Shown piece after piece: positions 5,949 through 5,984 of a stretch of 5,984 nt of DNA. Both the position numbers and the translations under genes were made by a program. Origin of the DNA: Negativibacillus sp. Its GTDB lineage: Bacteria > Bacillota > Clostridia > Oscillospirales > Ruminococcaceae. The DNA lies in NCBI GenBank assembly GCA_020024325.1, contig JAHHTY010000083.1:1-5984 (forward strand). The letters are read 5' to 3'. How positions within the stretch are numbered: position 1 is the stretch's first letter; every line of letters begins with the position of its first letter. The notes under the pieces were generated by a model. That model was not told the origin of the DNA and did not search any database. It was given only the letters and a program-made list of their open reading frames with translations.

Positions 5949-5984
5949 TGATTTTTAATAAAACCTGCCATTCATGATGATATG

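Overview
The window looks like chromosomal DNA from a low-to-moderate GC, anaerobic Gram-positive bacterium of the clostridial type. This rests on AT-rich spacers, GGAGG-type ribosome binding sites, A/T-rich codon use and an oxygen-sensitive gene set (hybrid cluster protein, a double-cluster ferredoxin, a Crp/Fnr-family regulator). I cannot name a genus or species from the sequence. I see no tRNA, rRNA, CRISPR array, transposase or clear mobile element.

Layout, left to right. (1) 30-1916 (+): a large serine hydrolase of the beta-lactamase/penicillin-binding-protein fold with no visible signal peptide. (2) 1917-2347: an AT-rich convergent spacer with a strong, two-way intrinsic terminator (2222-2263). 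It also holds a 70-codon frame that continues past the hydrolase stop codon and has no convincing start. (3) 5209 down to 2348 (-): three genes in a row. They are a 236-residue ferredoxin-domain protein, a small cupin and hcp (hybrid cluster protein), separated by spacers of about 80 and 110 bases. (4) 5301-5948 (+): a Crp/Fnr-family regulator transcribed away from that cluster.

How the genes work together. Hcp is a hybrid-cluster enzyme (hydroxylamine or nitric oxide reductase activity) that protects anaerobes from nitrosative stress. Hcp with a dedicated ferredoxin-like protein under a Crp/Fnr-family regulator (often called HcpR) is a known arrangement in anaerobes, and the cupin is an extra small member here. 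All eight expected hybrid-cluster ligands are visible in Hcp. The ferredoxin is the obvious candidate electron donor. The regulator is the obvious candidate sensor.

The most informative non-coding structure is the 91-base divergent spacer 5210-5300. It contains a perfect 16-bp palindrome (5272-5287) with Crp/Fnr-family geometry. Its centre lies 41.5 bases upstream of the start predicted from a TATGAT -10 box facing the ferredoxin gene, which is the textbook class II activator position. The same palindrome lies just downstream of the start predicted for the regulator's own promoter (TTGTGT-17-TATAAT). The two -10 boxes are one base apart on opposite strands. The sequence therefore suggests a single-operator switch: the bound regulator activates the ferredoxin-cupin-hcp genes and blocks its own gene. 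This is inference from spacing, not shown experimentally.
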